From RGIG7332 sp045580305 (GTDB lineage Bacteria > Bacillota > Clostridia > Oscillospirales > JAAYXM01): a stretch of DNA of 12,736 nt. The DNA lies in NCBI GenBank assembly GCA_045580305.1, contig JAZNNQ010000015.1:1-12736 (forward strand), read 5' to 3'. A program made the translations under genes and the position numbers. The notes beneath the pieces were generated by a model. That model did not search any database. It saw only the letters and a list, made by a program, of their open reading frames with translations, and was not told where the DNA came from. This document shows positions 12,658 through 12,736 of the stretch, piece after piece; the first letter of the stretch is position 1; every line of letters starts with the position of its first letter.

Positions 12658-12695
12658 AAAAATTCCGGTAATACGCCAGTATTACCGGAATTTTA
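12658..12695. terminator. Strong bidirectional intrinsic terminator
   Basis: Perfect 16-bp stem AAAATTCCGGTAATAC (12659-12674) with its complement (12679-12694) around the loop GCCA. It is followed by TTTTATTCTTT on the plus strand and TTTTTGATG on the minus strand. It ends the deacetylase-like transcript about 140 bp after its stop and may also serve a convergent gene beyond the window. Confidence 0.88.
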
Positions 12696-12736
12696 TTCTT
12701 TCTCTTTACAAAAAATCTTGCTTTCAAAACTGCCTT

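Noticed and set aside
1..12736. CRISPR array, transposase, or known defence operon
   Set aside because: No regularly spaced identical repeats, no Cas, transposase or defence-protein motifs in any frame inspected.

Overview
The window looks like a chromosomal stretch from a member of the Bacillota, most likely an uncultured gut-type Clostridia (Oscillospirales-like). The reasons are strong AGGAGG ribosome sites, sigma-A promoters with 17-bp spacers, U-tract intrinsic terminators, a YlmH protein, an S-layer-homology surface protein, a ThiW ECF substrate-binding component behind a TPP riboswitch, and hairpin-rich intergenic repeats. Taxonomy is inferred from these features only; no rRNA is present.

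Layout. (1) Positions 1-1251 hold the end of a phage-tail-like module on the minus strand: a tail-fibre-like gene and the first 57 codons of the next gene. They sit behind a promoter whose transcript would begin directly in a long hairpin. (2) Positions 1288-4304 hold a minus-strand operon with its own sigma-A promoter: TIM-barrel sugar isomerase/epimerase, AraC regulator, a second TIM-barrel isomerase/epimerase, and a small lipoprotein. Gene junctions are 1 to 17 bp, suggesting an AraC-controlled carbohydrate operon of unknown substrate. (3) Positions 4327-4490 hold a complete plus-strand tRNA-Arg(CCG) unit with promoter and terminator, followed by about 200 bp of hairpin-forming dispersed repeats. 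(4) Positions 4687-5705 form an AT-rich cassette bracketed by two nearly identical terminator hairpins. It contains a ribbon-helix-helix regulator and, divergently, a zinc-ribbon membrane protein gene broken by an in-frame TAA. A triple AATATATT operator candidate with 11-bp phasing lies between them.

(5) Positions 5701-7259 hold nagB-like deaminase, TPP riboswitch with terminator, and thiW on the minus strand. (6) Positions 7321-9150 encode an SLH - DUF4358-like - DHHW/SGNH-like fusion, probably a surface-attached protein linked to glycan O-acylation. (7) Positions 9275-11391 hold an operon of a PsiE-like membrane protein, an RluB-type pseudouridine synthase and the S4 protein YlmH. (8) Positions 11400-12736 hold a divergent plus-strand polysaccharide-deacetylase-like gene, a short dispersed repeat and a strong bidirectional terminator.

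Most genes are ordinary housekeeping or carbohydrate functions. The best candidates for unusual biology are the promoter-hairpin unit before the tail-like gene, the small RHH/zinc-ribbon cassette with its phased operator and nonsense codon, the SLH-DUF4358-DHHW fusion, and the dispersed hairpin repeats at gene ends. No CRISPR array, transposase, integrase or recognisable defence system is visible.
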